The translations under genes were made by a program, and so were the position numbers. The notes beneath the pieces are model-generated. The model ran no database searches, was not told the DNA's origin, and saw nothing but the letters and a program-made list of their open reading frames with translations. From Phoenix dactylifera (lineage: Eukaryota > Streptophyta > Magnoliopsida > Arecales > Arecaceae), in contig NC_052404.1 in assembly GCF_009389715.1 (NCBI RefSeq), positions 12,701,756-12,765,755 on the forward strand: DNA of 64,000 bases, given 5' to 3'. Shown here one piece after another: positions 1 through 12,300 of the stretch (positions within the stretch are counted from its first letter, which is position 1; each line of letters begins with the position of its first letter).

Positions 1-548
1 AGCAAAATCAGCCAAGATGAAACGAGATCTCCCACAATCAAAGTAGAAATCGAACCTAGAGAGCATCTTCGGGTCATTCCTTCATCATGTCCTTATCCTT
101 TGGTCTTGCTATTGAAAGATAAGCTCATGGGTTCACCTGAAATTCGAAGAAAATATTTTTTTTTTACCTTTTATTGTTGACAAATAAGGCTCGGCTTGTG
201 ACATTGCTCCCAAATTTTCTTGTTTTAGGGCTATAGGTAAAAAGTGGTTACCTTAACTACGCATGGTGTTGTTTTTTTTTTTTTGTGTGTGTGTGTGGTT
301 TTTGCTCTGTTTTGGGGATTTGGTCTTCATTTTTGTGACAATGTTTATCATGTTTGCTTTCTATAAACATAGCGAGTATATTCTCTTTGGACCCCTGATA
401 TTGTATCTATGCTTGTTGTTTGCATGCTCTGAGACAAGATGGAGTGGATGTCTCATGCTTTGATAAATTATTGATTATCCCCAAACTATGAGACATTATG
501 TAGCAATGGTGGTAATTTAAGTTGGGCTTTGATTCTATTGCAATCGAA

Positions 549-745
549 TGCTGATGTGGTCCCTAGCATGTTAATCGTGGTTTTTTGTCATGAAATTTTG
601 TAGTGCCTCCTTTGCTTGTCTGTGGCATGGGTGTTCTTTTTGTGGTTATTGCTCTATTTTTGTGGATTTTGTAGTGGAAGTACTTTAGCTCCCTAATTTA
701 TGGAAAATTGACTGCTAATATGGTCCCTAGCATGTTAGTCGTGGA
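549..745. repeat. Diverged short direct repeat
   Basis: The segment at about 550-580 (core GGTCCCTAGCATGTTA, then TCGTGG) recurs at about 712-745 with a few differences, roughly 160 bp apart. Its class is unknown. It may be part of an old non-autonomous element. Confidence 0.4.
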
Positions 746-3221
746 CTTCTATCCTAAATTATTGTAATATCTCCAATGTTAGCCATAGGTTTTTATGGTA
801 ACCTGACTCCCATTATTTGTGTGGCCCCTCACTTGTCAATAATGTTATTGTTGCCAATATAACTTTTGCGTTGGTTTTAGGAAAATTGTATTTTTCCTTC
901 TTTACTTAAAAATGCATACTTTTTACTATTCAGAATTAGATATTGAGGTGATTACAATTGAGTTGCATCATGATGGTTCACTATTGTTCTTCCCATTTAT
1001 GCAATCCAGAATTAGAATGCATTCATATATGTAAAACTATCTTTACTTTTAGGTCCTAAGAAACTATTTTGGCCTTAGAAGCATATTGCTTGTGCCTCCC
1101 TAAGGGATACTTCACAAGCCACCAAATCTAACTAGATCAGGACCAAGTGCATAAATCTATAATTCTTTATGTGGTAGACTAAAGTAGAGATAAACATTTT
1201 GGAGTGATATTTATTGGGCTTATGACTGTAATTTAGTTAAAGGGCGTTGGTGATTGGCTTTTGTGCTAGTTCTGAAATTTAGCAGGGAAATAATTATGTT
1301 TCTGGTGTTAGCGTACGTGCTATGATAGTAAATGTAAGTTTTGATGTACAATTGCTAATTCTATGAGTAGGACATGAATAAATTCATTTATGGTTAGACT
1401 AAGAAAAACAGGATGTATGGTTGGAAACACTGAACTAATGAATTTTGCTAAGACTTAAAATCACAAAAAAATCACTGATCTTGTATCTTGTTCATGTACC
1501 ATGTTTAAACCAATTTGATTTTTCGATTTCAAATGCATTGGATTTCAAAGATCAAATGTACAGTGTGGATTAAATAGTTTGTTTTTGACTCAAGTTATAG
1601 TGCGGATTTATTGTCTGTGTATTTAAGCTCCAGCTAGTCTGATTTATTTCAGCATCAATTTGCTGTTGGTGGATGGGATACTATATGAAATGGATTGGAT
1701 TGTCTCTAAAAGGTTATGAGATGGATTGGATTGACCGGGAATGGTTGAACAATTGCAATGTAGTTATCTATGATGTAGTTTACTTATGCTACTGGAGTCC
1801 CTTAAAGCCTGACATTAGTAGCCTCTCAAGTAGTTACTAAATCCTTTAATCTATTTTCACTTCAATCTCAAGTAACTGAATAGTTACGCACGCAGTAACT
1901 AAAATCTTTAGTTTACTTAAGCTTAATATAAGCTTCGATTACTCTTAAGTAGTCTTAGTAATATATCAGTAGTTTTAATAAATAGTTTATTTATACTAGC
2001 TTGTGGTTGGATTAGATTCAGTGAATCATATGATATTTCAATCTGCCCGCCGCTCTTTATTCATCTTGACATTTGTTTTCTGGAATCCAGGTGTGCATTC
2101 AGGTCGACAACTTATTTTTCTTTGCACTCAAAAACCCTGCACCTGAGTCTTACATGCACCCACACCATTGTTACACCATACGCATAATACCACATACAAA
2201 ATCTCTAATACTCCTCATTGCACCTGAGTCCGCGAAACCCTCAACCTCGCTAACATTAATACCTAAGAGTAAGAGTATCATAAGGCAAGCTCACTTTTGC
2301 GTCCCAATTCTAGCTCAATGCAAGCACTTCCCTTGTGAATAGCCATGATGCTGCCAAGTACTTGGTGAGGCATTTTTTTGTCTCTGCAGGTCCAGGTCTC
2401 ACCCTCTAGCTTTATGTTCCGTTGGATCAGTAGCTTCCGTATTTCTCTCGCGTGCAAACTCGTCGGAGGATCGTACCGTGAGAATAGCCATTGCCTCGGT
2501 AGCCTGCAACAACTATTTGAAGAAGAACAGGTAAATGGAGAAGAACAAGGCGTCAACAGCTTATTTGAAAGGGTGTCGTCTTGGGTTTGCAGCAGCCATT
2601 GTACCTCAAAATAGGACACCCCTAAAAGATCGGCCAGGATTTGCAGCAGTCCATGAGCTCTGTAGTCAAGATCTCCTTCTGCAGTGGCAAAGACGATCGG
2701 CATTAGTTGCAAAGATGCCAGAGCTCTTGCTGAGCTCTATGGTAAAATATGGTAAACTCTCTTTTTCCTACTCTCTGTTGCCTCTTCTACTTCTTACCAA
2801 AATCTTTTTTTTAGAGGAGAATGCCGTCTTTGGTTTGTCCCTTGGCACCATGTCTTTTACGCTTAAATTATCTCTTTTACCCTTAAATGGGCCAGATAAA
2901 GCTACAAGAATCTACGGGCATTTGAGGGAATTATGACTTAAAATTAGTCGAGTGAGGGTCGCTTGACGTCTTTATGTTAACAGAGATCGACAGATATATC
3001 ACATTACATCTGAAAATTAACCTGAGGATCATGATTGAAGATTTTTAAAAAAGAAGGGCCTATTATAAAAAATGCTAAATTTGAGGAGGTCAAAAGTTTT
3101 TTTTTTCCCCTAGAAAACAATCCTCATTACCATACGTTATTTTTGCAGTGGAATGATAAAAGAAACCAAAGATTCTTTTTCTGACACAAGACAAGAAGCT
3201 GTTGCGTGCAATTTTCACTAC

Positions 3222-3273
3222 ATAGATATAGTTGTTTTTTTTTTTTTTTTTGCTAAAATAGATATAGTTGTTT
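3222..3273 (-). mobile_element. Micro-insertion with oligo-A tail and 16-bp target duplication
   Basis: The 16-bp word ATAGATATAGTTGTTT occurs at 3222-3237 and again at 3258-3273. Between the copies lie a T run and GCTAAA, which on the minus strand reads TTTAGC followed by oligo-A. A long perfect target duplication next to an A tail is the signature of LINE-type target-primed insertion. The body is too short to name a family. Confidence 0.6.
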
Positions 3274-4154
3274 CGTTTGCCCTCTAGGTCAAGTCCATTT
3301 GATTTGAGTGGAGGCAACTTAAAAATTTGCAAACCGTTGACATTGAGATGCGAGAATCTCTTCCTTCTTGGAAACTCTGATTATGATCGTATGCTCTCTT
3401 ATAATTGCAGGATGTTCCTGATTTTGTTTTTGTACTTAGTTTGATTGCTCTCAACAACCAATTAAAGCTTACTGCAGGTACCCTAGACAAAACAAAGTCA
3501 AGCCAAATTACGTTTGTGCAGGTGCAAATGTGCACGTTATCCTCCTTCATTTGTCCAATCAATATGCACGCAGACACATTGAACTCTGTTCAGAGCAGGG
3601 CACTGGTGATATTGCTCAAATTCTATCCGACTATATTTTAATAATATAAAAATATAAAAAGTGTAGATCAATTCGTTCGATTCATGATGATGAAAGACGG
3701 GAGCTAATCTGCCATAAAGAGCTAGAAATCTGCATACAAAAAAAAAAAAAAAAAGGTTCACCAAGATGGTTTTGGTCGGTCTCTTCGGATATTTAAATTA
3801 GGCAGAATTTTGATATAATAGTGAGAAATAGTAAAAAAATAAAAAGTATATTTTTTGGACCGTTAGATCTGAATTTAGATGCTCGGCCATACGGTAATTA
3901 ATATTGTCTTGGATGCTTGATGTATTGCTCGGTCTAATCCGTCAAGCATAAAAAACAATAAGAGCGCGGGGCAATGCTGACATGCACAACTAAACTACGA
4001 AATAAATCGTCATATCGTGATCCGGTATGATGTAAAATATAAAAGACAGGTACAAATATGCCGGAGCACCATGGGCACGATGGAATTAATTTCTGGTCCT
4101 GAACAATGATAAAATCTTACGGTAGGTGTTGCAATATTTACAGAATTACAGAGA

Positions 4155-6153
4155 TCATGACCTGCCATCTTCCTCGTGCGTTGGATCCGAATCCTCTACG
4201 TCGAGTGCAGCAACCTTGGAATGGCCAATCCTTGGGAGGGCCTGAGCTCTGGTAGGTGGACGCGCGCTGTTCACCATTGCATCGCAGCCTGGCTTCTCCT
4301 CTTCCAGGTCCCCCGGAGGCAAGAAGCAGTCCACGGACAAGCCCCGTATATTAAAGTCTACCTCTTCGACGGCCCACGCCTCTTCCATGCGCGTCCTTGT
4401 GTGCCCATCATCGTCGGAGCCGCCGAACCGGAACAGAGATGCAGCGGTGCGCCCGGCGTGCGCGATATAGATGCCATCAATGGGCCGGTAGTCTTCGACG
4501 AATGACTCCATGGTGGTCTCCCAGTAGGCGCTCTCCTCGCTCGCGGATTTGATCCGGAGGAGAAGGGAGTCTTCTAATTGGACGAGCAGGCCGGTCCGCT
4601 GGCTGAAGTAGCCCCACACCGAGTGCCTGATGATCTCCACGCCGCCGCTGCTTCGGGCTCGCAGGGCCGCCGCTTGGGCGTCCAGCCTTAAGACGAAGCA
4701 ATCCTCGCCGTTCACCGCCTTCTCCCCGAGGCAGACAGCGTCGGAGAATAAGCTGGCCGTGGACCTTGGATCGAGACCCTGCGATGATGAAAAAGTCCAT
4801 CGGATTAATTGGCCGTGACGTCGTAAAGTGGACTTTTTGTCCGAAACCTACTGTGCTGCGCCCACGGAAACCGGCGAAACAGCGGACATCCCACCCACCA
4901 TGTGAGCTGTCTGCACTTGGCACATGGCTTCACGTTGGGCGGTCGTCCTCCGTTTAGCCTTCTGGCTCGAGAACGTACTCGATGCCGTGTACAAACAGAT
5001 GGCAAGACGGCGGCCCACTTAACTCTGACAATTGGTATACGTAACAACTGAATCCAAACGTGATTGACATGCATTAATTTTGATCAACGCGGTCTAGTTT
5101 CAGGGTCTAATTAAAGAAGGGTACCTGCTCTAGTGCTCTCCTCCTCTACAAGGATCAAATTTTAAGTAACTCCTCCTACTTGCTAAGATCGTATCGGGTC
5201 AAGGCTTAGTCTCAGCAGGGTTCTAATGTGGGCGAATAATCGCTTAACCGGCCCGCTGCTTAATTATGATTAAACTAACGCCCCCATGGAAGCAGCAGCA
5301 TGTTAATTTTGTTATGTCGTGTTGTTACCTGAAGAGCTCGGCGAAGGGGTCGTGGAGGTCCCCTAGAGGCATGGGACTGGTGCCATGGTGTTTGCCTCCA
5401 CGCCACCTTGCCGTCGCTGCCGGCGCTGATCTTGCGCCCAGCCACCACCAGCTCGAGGCACCACAGGTCCGGCTTCTTCTGCCAGAGCACGAACCCTCCC
5501 ATCTCCCCTCCACGTCCACCTTTGGTCACCTTCTTATTGGTAGGGCCGGTGTCATTGCCGTTCGCCGTGAGGAGTACTTCTGAGGCTGTCATCCTAACTT
5601 TCCCAATGGCATACATACTATTCACCGAGTTTAAAGCCTGCTCCCCGCCTGACGCTGCGATGTATTGCTGTATTATGTATTTCGCCATCGATGCCTCCTG
5701 CCATTTACACGGAACAAAAGGAGAGTAAGGAAAAAAAAAAAAAAAGAGGGGGGGTGGTTATAAATTAGGAGAAGAACATCTAGATGTTAACATCAAGAAT
5801 AGCTGTTTTTAGCACTGTTCGATAAACGTTAACATGCACAACGAAACAAGTCTTACAATAGGGTCCTCCGCTTTGATGTGGTGGCTGATGATGGATTTTT
5901 GGGCTTGGACGGGGAGCGGGACGAGGGGCGCACCGATAACGCCGAGCATGAGCTGGAGGAGCTCGGCTTCTCGGCCGAGAGAAGAGGGTGCAGGACGGTC
6001 TACATGGGATCGCATCCACGCCTTCATGTTGGTGTACAGAGATTTGTGGCTTCTAGAGTTGCCTCCGGACGAGAACATCTCTTCAGGGATTGGGACTTCG
6101 AGGACGGTGTCCAGACCATCTTCTCGGTCTAGGTTTGCGCTTAGCTTCCTCAT
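4155..6153 (-). CDS. DUF620 family protein, three exons
   Basis: Exons are 6153-5857, 5697-5329 and 4778-4155, giving 429 residues plus stop. Introns were placed at GT-AG pairs that keep the frame (donors after CCTATT and CTTCAG; acceptors ATGGCAG and CATCGCAG). The product follows the plant DUF620 family (PF04788) from end to end. The N terminus starts MRKL and carries DREDGLDTVLEVPIPEEMF. The middle has KYIIQQYIAASGG, FVLWQKKPDLWCLEL, WRQTPW and PPRPLRRALQGLDPRST. The C-terminal part has DGIYIAHAGRTAASLFRFG, HTRTRMEEAWAVEEVDFNI and GLSVDCFLPP. The start is the family's usual MRKL methionine. No signal peptide or membrane segment is apparent. The biochemical function of the family is unknown to me. 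Exons are markedly GC-rich, as is common in commelinid monocots. The frame is intact, so the gene looks functional. Confidence 0.9.
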
Positions 6154-6356
6154 GGAAGAAGAACCAGAAGAGATGCCGATGGAGACGCTGCAAATTATAA
6201 GTCTTCTTTGGCTTCTTCTTCTTCTCCACTTTTAACTCTCCATAGGGCTTGCCCCTGGTCGACAACTGGGCCCTTGCTGACTCGCTCTTCGATCGTGGCC
6301 GCACGCTCTCTTTCCTTTCTTCCTTCCTTTCTACCGGACGAGACTGACTTCGGTGT

Positions 6357-6370
6357 GCTTTATTTAAAGC
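6357..6370 (-). promoter_or_regulatory. Possible TATA-like element of the DUF620 gene
   Basis: On the minus strand this reads GCTTTAAATAAAGC, about 205 bp before the DUF620 start codon. The core TTTAAATA is a passable TATA box and the position would give a leader of about 175 nt. This is inference from motif and distance only. Confidence 0.3.
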
Positions 6371-7609
6371 GTCTTCCGGGTTTCTGCTTTTGTACGTTTC
6401 TTTTGTGTCCGTAAAGTCTTTCGTTTTAGACGTTGGGACACTGGTGGCGGGTCCCCAACGTAGAAGTAACCAAAGCGGCCGGCGTTTGATCAAGAATCAA
6501 GGGCTGATTGGTCTAATGATGGTTCCCCATGCTGTCGGGGTTGTTGGGATTCTCGCCGACCTCCCGCAATTTGACAGCTAATCCTCAAAAATTATTGTGC
6601 GTATATATATATTGAATGTTAATTTATATTAATCATGTTGGAAATCAAGCTTGAAATTGAGCTTGAATTCAAGCTTGGATTAAATTGAGAATTTACAATT
6701 AAGATCTATATTCGGCCCGGTTCAAAGTTAAGCTCAAATGAAATTAATAATAGTAAATAATAAATCATGCTTGAACAACAGTAAACGGAGCACCGGCCAA
6801 GGGCAGGGACGGAGGCGATGAGGCGTAGGGTGCCCTTAACATCAACAAGAATTAAAGTTATGCATGTTCTCTCTCTCCCCACCCGCACGCTGGCATCTTT
6901 AAGTAACAAGAGGCACGAAACCATGTATACTTTAGGGAATGGCTTAGAGGTAGAATCTTATCCCCGTTGAGATTGCGCACCGACCACAAGGATATGCGAG
7001 GAATGTTTGGAAGCTTATCATAATATGAGATGATGAGCGTTGCGTTGGAGGCTGAGATCATATACAATTAAAGAACATGATGGTTATTGCTGTTGAAAAA
7101 TTGTTGACGCGGTCGGTGAGGATTATGTTCAGAACGACCTGGATTTGCTGCCAGTCTTTGTGTATGATGATAGGCCGAGGCTGAGCTGTAATATATAAAT
7201 GCTAGTTTGAGAGAATTTGAATAACTTTGTGCATCCTCAACATACTCCTATTAGTTGGTCCGCCATGTTGGCTAGGATGTGCTCCGTACCATGGATGGCT
7301 AATTTAAAAGCCGGCGAGATAGAGTCAATCGAGATTGTGCCTTCCTTCTCGCCGTGGAAAGAGGGTGCAAAGCAAGTCTCATGGCGTCCTCCGCAGCCGC
7401 AACCCCAACATTGCTACGATCCACGGGAACCGTCTCCACCGTCCAAGCGTGGCTTGCAACCTCCACAACGAGCATTGGTTGACCTTGACGAGATTTTCGG
7501 CGCGGGCTCCAGAGAAGAGGGTTCCGAACATTGAATCTCGCGGAGGCTGCTTTCAAGACGTATCCTGAAGAAAATTGAAACGTATAAAGTTGTGTTCCAT
7601 GGGTGATTC

Positions 7610-7663
7610 GCCACCGCCTACCAGTTTTTTTTTTTTTTCCGCTTTGCCACCGCCTACCAGTTT
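7610..7663 (-). mobile_element. Micro-insertion with oligo-A tail and 18-bp target duplication
   Basis: GCCACCGCCTACCAGTTT is present at 7610-7627 and again, perfectly, at 7646-7663. Between the copies are a T run and CCGCTT; the minus strand reads AAGCGG followed by oligo-A. The length and perfection of the duplication make chance or replication slippage unlikely. Confidence 0.6.
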
Positions 7664-8113
7664 GCTTCAAGATTTCCATCACACAACGCGTCCGGATTCT
7701 TCCAATTACAGCATCCAAAAATTAAGACTCTGAATCATATAATTAATTCAACTTAGAATGCCGCACGAACGTAACTTTGATATCTCTATGAAGAAGCGAG
7801 GAGAATACGAATTCTACCAGTCTCTTTGGATTGCCTCGTGTTTCGTCGACGAACGAGCTGCACGGTATTTCGTGCCAGTCTCTTGAATTCTACCATCTAA
7901 CTTTGATGAGAGTGAAATTAAAATTAATAAATATGTACTCAGATGGGTTCCCAAGCACAGCATTACCACTCGGCCCAATACCCAAGCACTGTTTTTTTGC
8001 AAGCGAACCCATTTCAAATACGACGGGCCAAAGGCCCACATGATGGCTGCTTTGGCTAGGAGTCGCTTCCTATGGAGGATATGCAAAACACCTCGTGGCA
8101 CTCCTGAGACCTG

Positions 8114-8114
<1 letters not shown>

Positions 8115-8150
<36 letters not shown>
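8115..8150. repeat. (CA)n microsatellite
   Basis: Uninterrupted CA dinucleotide run of about 36 bp. Confidence 0.95.
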
Positions 8151-8152
<2 letters not shown>

Positions 8153-8301
8153 GTTTAATTGGGCTCACAACTATGCATTTGGCTATTTCGTAATCAACTG
8201 AGCAGCATGTATGGCAACAAATGCTGGGAGAGGGTTGCATCTTTCATGCCATCATTCATTTGCCTGCATAGATCTTGTTGGGAGATTACCCAAGTCACGA
8301 C

Positions 8302-8421
8302 AGAGAGGCGCCCGACCGAAGGGCGCCGACCAGAGAGGCGCCCGACCGAAGGGCGCCGACCAGAGAGGCGCCCGACCGAAGAGCGCCGACCAGAGAGGCG
8401 CTCTACTAGAAAGCGTCGACC
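8302..8421. repeat. 30-bp hairpin repeat, four copies, in U3 of the 5' LTR
   Basis: Four head-to-tail 30-bp units, the last one diverged. Each unit contains arms GGCGCCC and GGGCGCC around a 7-nt loop, so every unit could fold into a small hairpin. The same array has seven units in the 3' LTR. Confidence 0.9.
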
Positions 8422-8956
8422 AGGGGCAATCCCGCCACAGGACATTCCGCTAGGCGACCTGCTCGGCTCGGCACCTCTGCTAGGCCCATGCCTTAGCCGA
8501 ATATCCAATCACTGCCTAATCCTCCAACAGGTCCGACGACCAAGTACGTAACTCCACTACAACCTGCCACCATCCCTAAGCCATCAAAGCACAGGATCTC
8601 CACAGGAACTCGGCATGACCTGTCATTAATGCATAAGACCCCCTCGGGCCTCCGATGCACTCAGTCATTAAATGAACATAGCTCAAAACGATCTCCGGAT
8701 CACTGAACCATCAGAGCGTATGGCTCTCCCTGACCGCCGGTTCATTCGATAATAAATGCACTTACCATCCACGGACCCCAGGTCCACCATAGCCAGCGGT
8801 TCAACCACTCCAACAGGTCCGATCGACCGTGACAACTCCCTGATTCCGGTCCGATTCGGTCCCGTTCTCCACTACGCCATTAATGGGCCAAATCGTGCCC
8901 AATTATTACACAAGAGGATAAACCTCCTGTCACCTCCCAGGTAACAAAAATCCTCC

Positions 8957-8964
8957 TATAAAAG
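8957..8964 (+). promoter_or_regulatory. TATA box of the 5' LTR
   Basis: TATAAAAG in a CCTCC-TATAAAAG-GAAACC context; the 3' LTR has the same box at 19386-19393. Placement about 380 bp before the LTR end gives a normal U3/R/U5 arrangement. Confidence 0.7.
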
Positions 8965-9335
8965 GAAACCTGGAGGGAAAGGAAGGGGGGCCCCGAGAGA
9001 GAGAGAGACAGAGAACCCTCCTGGACCGGATAGAAAGAAGTAAACAGCATAGACACAAGGGAGGGGACGATCCTCTTCATTTTTCCTTATCTTATCCAAA
9101 TACTCTCCGGCCTGCTCTCTCCACATATTCCCCCTCTAACTTAAGCATCGGAGGGCCGGCGCCGGAGAGCCCGGCCACCGGCTTTTTTGCAGGACAGGCC
9201 AGGACGCACTCTTCTCCGCTCTCTCATCCCCGCGGAGGACGCAGTCGGCCGGCGCACCGCCGTCCGCCCTCCCGGCAGCGGAGCTCCTCCTCCCCTGGTT
9301 TCGCGGCGGCCCCCGGGTCCAATTTCCAGCAACAG

Positions 9336-9352
9336 TTGGCGCTAGAGGAAGG
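9336..9352 (+). other. Primer-binding site
   Basis: TTGGCGCTAGAGGAAGG follows the 5' LTR after one or two bases, where minus-strand priming starts. The TGG start fits pairing with a tRNA CCA end. I could not name the tRNA. Confidence 0.6.
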
Positions 9353-12300
9353 GCCCGAGTTCGCTGCCATGAAGCTAAGAAGCAAAGGGGCTTCCAACGC
9401 CTCTCGACGTCCTCCACCCAGTCCTGAGCATTCCGTCCGGAACTCACCACCTCCGGCCGAGTCAACCCCTCAGGTTCGGCCGAAGCAGTTTGATGCCCTG
9501 GTGCAACAAGTGCAAGCCTTGGCTACCGTTGTCCAAAGCTTGCAACCCAGGGGCATCCCAACGGCACCGCCTCCTCCGACTCCAGCTCAACCGGAGCCTC
9601 CTACAAGCGGACTTCCCCATCGAGGTCGGGACTCCCAAGTCCAGGCCTCCCTCTGGAGAGAGCATCCAGCCAGAGGCTACGGAGGCTGGCCACAGCCTTC
9701 AGAAGCCGAGTCGGTTCCAGGGCAACCTGCGCTCGAACGAACCGCTGCAGCGATCCTCCAGAATGATGAACTCGACAAGAAGGTCGAGAAGCTGGAACGC
9801 CAAATCCAGGCGCTCCACGGGAGAAAATCAGGACGTGATAACGACTTCGAGTTCACTACGAAGTCTCCTTTCTCCCCGGAGATCGAAGATGAATCGGTCC
9901 CACTACGGTTCAAAATGCCCCAGGTGGAGCCCTACAATGGCAAGGCCGATCCCCTGGACCACCTGGAGAGTTACCGGGTCTTAATGGCCCTACAAGGAGC
10001 CTCGGAGGCCATGATGTGCAAAGCTTTTCCGGCGACGCTCCGAGGGCCAGCCCGGCTTTGGTTCACCGGGCTGAAGCCGAGTACTGTCTCTTCCTTTGAG
10101 CAGCTCGGCAGACAATTTGCTGGCAACTTTGCCGCCAACCAGCCCCAGTGGCGGACATCCGACTCCCTCCTTGACATTAAACAAACGGAGGGAGAATCTT
10201 TCAAGGAGTACTTGGACCGGTTCACCGCCGCAACATGGGAGGTCCGGGAGCTCGACCAGTCAATCGCCATGTCGGCATTGAAGACTGGAGCCCGGTCCTA
10301 CAGATTCCTCTTCTCGATCGAGAAGAATTTCCCCACAGACCTCACCGAAATGATCACTCGGGCGCGGAAGTATGCCAAGGCAGAAGAGGCCGTGGCAGTT
10401 AGGCGGGGTGGGACCGAGCAGAACCCCAAGAAAAGACGCCGCGAGGAACGCGGCCGGCCCAGAAGCCCGTCTCCACGACGAGCTAAGAATCCGCCCCGCC
10501 CGAAGAGTCCACCCCGGTTGAGAGGACCGCCACAGCAGAGATCACCACTCCGCCCGAGGTTCCCACTGCAGGCCCGAGCACCCGAAAGGAGGTATGAAAA
10601 GTATACTCCCCTCAATGCTCCTCGGGCTGAAATCCTCATGGAGATTGAGAGTCGGGATGGCATCCGGCTCCCACCTCCGAAGCCAGACACCAGAATCCGG
10701 CGTGATCTCCGGAAGTATTGCCGTTTCCACCGGGATCACGGCCATGATACCGAGGATTGTTATCAGCTTCGAAATGAGATCGAAGCACTCATTCGCCGAG
10801 GGGTGCTTGATCGGTTTGTGCAAGGCCGGCGTGAAGGGAAGAAGCCAGCCGAAGGAGCAGCACAGCCTGAAGGTTCAAATGCCAACGGGCCCATCGCCGG
10901 CGTCATCAACACTATCCGAGGCGGGCCCTCGGCGAGAAAAGCCTCAGGAGAAGAAGCCTCCTCGAAGCGCCCGCGCACCACTGAAGCCATCTCCTTCTCT
11001 GATGACGATCTAGAGGGAGTCGAAACTCCCCATGATGATGCCATGGTCATCTCCATGATCATAAATAAATTTGATGTAAAACGCATCCTGGTTGATAATG
11101 GAAGCTCGGCGAATATTTTGTATTTTGGTGCTTATTGTAAAATGGGGATGACAAGAGAACAGCTACGGAGGACGAATGCTCCGCTAGTTGGATTCACTGG
11201 GGATTCAGTTCCAGTAGAGGGCGAGATCGACCTTCTGGTCACAGCCGGGCTCGCCCCACGTAAAAGTACCGTGGGAATGGGCTTCCTTGTAATACGCCTG
11301 CCCTCGGTTTACAACGCCATCCTCGGAAGGCCAGGACTCAACGCCCTCCGAGCAGTGGTCTCGACTCACCACCTGCTGATGCGATTCCCCACCAGCCAGG
11401 GGGTCGGTGAAGTCCGAGGGGACCAAATGGTGGCAAGGCGATGCTACCTAGCGACCCACGAGGCAAGACGACCAGCCGAGGTGCCTGCTCCAACGACTGA
11501 CCAGCCCTTAACTGAAGTTATGGAGGCACGGGTCAACCCCCAGAAAGAGCGGGTAGAGCCTGGTGAGTTGTTAATTCAAGTTCCCTTACGAGAGAACTTT
11601 CCCGAGCTAACCATGCAGGTCGGCTCTGGCCTTGGCGAAAACGAGAGGAGTCGCCTCGTCGACTTCCTACGGGACAATATGGATGTCTTCGCCTGGTCGC
11701 CTGCAGACATGCCGGGGATAGACCCGGAGGTCATGGTCCACCGGCTTCAGGTGAAGCCGACCTGCAAGCCCGTGCGACAAAAGAAGCGAGGCGCCGCCCC
11801 TGAACGACAACGAGCAGCAGCCGAGGAGGTCAGCAAGCTCCTTGAAGCCGGCTTCATCCGGGAGATATCCTACCCGGAATGGCTCGCCAATGTGGTCCTC
11901 GTCAAAAAAGCTAGCGGGAAGTGGCGTATGTGCGTGGACTACACCGACCTGAATAAAGCCTGCCCAAAGGACAGCTTTCCACTTCCCAGCATCGACCAGC
12001 TCGTGGACTCCACCTCAGGTCACGAGCTGCTAGCATTCATGGACGCCTTTTCCGGATATAACCAGATCCGCATGGCGCCAGAAGATGAGGAAAAGACAGC
12101 CTTCATCACCGACGGGGGAACCTACTGCTACAAAGTGATGCCGTTCGGTCTAAAAAATGCCGGGGCGACTTATCAAAGGCTGGTCAACCGGATCTTTAAA
12201 GACCAAATAGGCCGAAATATGGAGGTCTACGTGGATGACATGCTGGTGAAAAGCAAGGCGGCGCAAGACCACATAGCCGACCTCAATGAAGCATTCACCA

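Larger units (their letters stand above)
1..4154. other. Intergenic DNA, no gene recognised
   Basis: AT-rich sequence with many short open frames that show no recognisable family. A partly GC-balanced stretch around 2280-2720 is open on both strands, but I could not assign a product. It holds a diverged direct repeat (549-745) and a short poly-T insertion (3222-3273). Nothing else is supported. Confidence 0.6.
6371..8275. other. Intergenic DNA before the LTR element
   Basis: No gene recognised. There is a stretch with repeated AAGCTTGAATTCAAGCTT-like words near 6645-6680. A GC-richer block at about 7270-7560 is open on both strands without a recognisable family. A poly-T micro-insertion (7610-7663) and a CA microsatellite (8115-8150) lie here. 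The last five bases (8271-8275, GATCT) are the left target duplication of the following retrotransposon. Confidence 0.5.
8276..9334 (+). repeat. 5' LTR of the Tat element
   Basis: 1059 bp, TG...CA ends. A TATA box (TATAAAAG) lies at 8957-8964, so U3 is about 700 bp and transcription should start near 8990. The start of U3 carries four 30-bp hairpin units (8302-8421). It matches the 3' LTR almost base for base apart from repeat copy number. Confidence 0.95.

Noticed and set aside
2278-2712. 144-codon open frame on the minus strand
   Set aside because: No family resemblance, no supporting splice or promoter signals, and the opposite strand is also open; not supported as a gene.
7299-7718. 139-codon open frame on the minus strand
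   Set aside because: No recognisable domain, interrupted by the poly-T micro-insertion, with overlapping open frames on both strands.
9141-9465. Minus-strand open frames in the 5' LTR (repeated in the 3' LTR)
   Set aside because: GC-rich LTR sequence; identical frames occur in both LTRs and have no homology.
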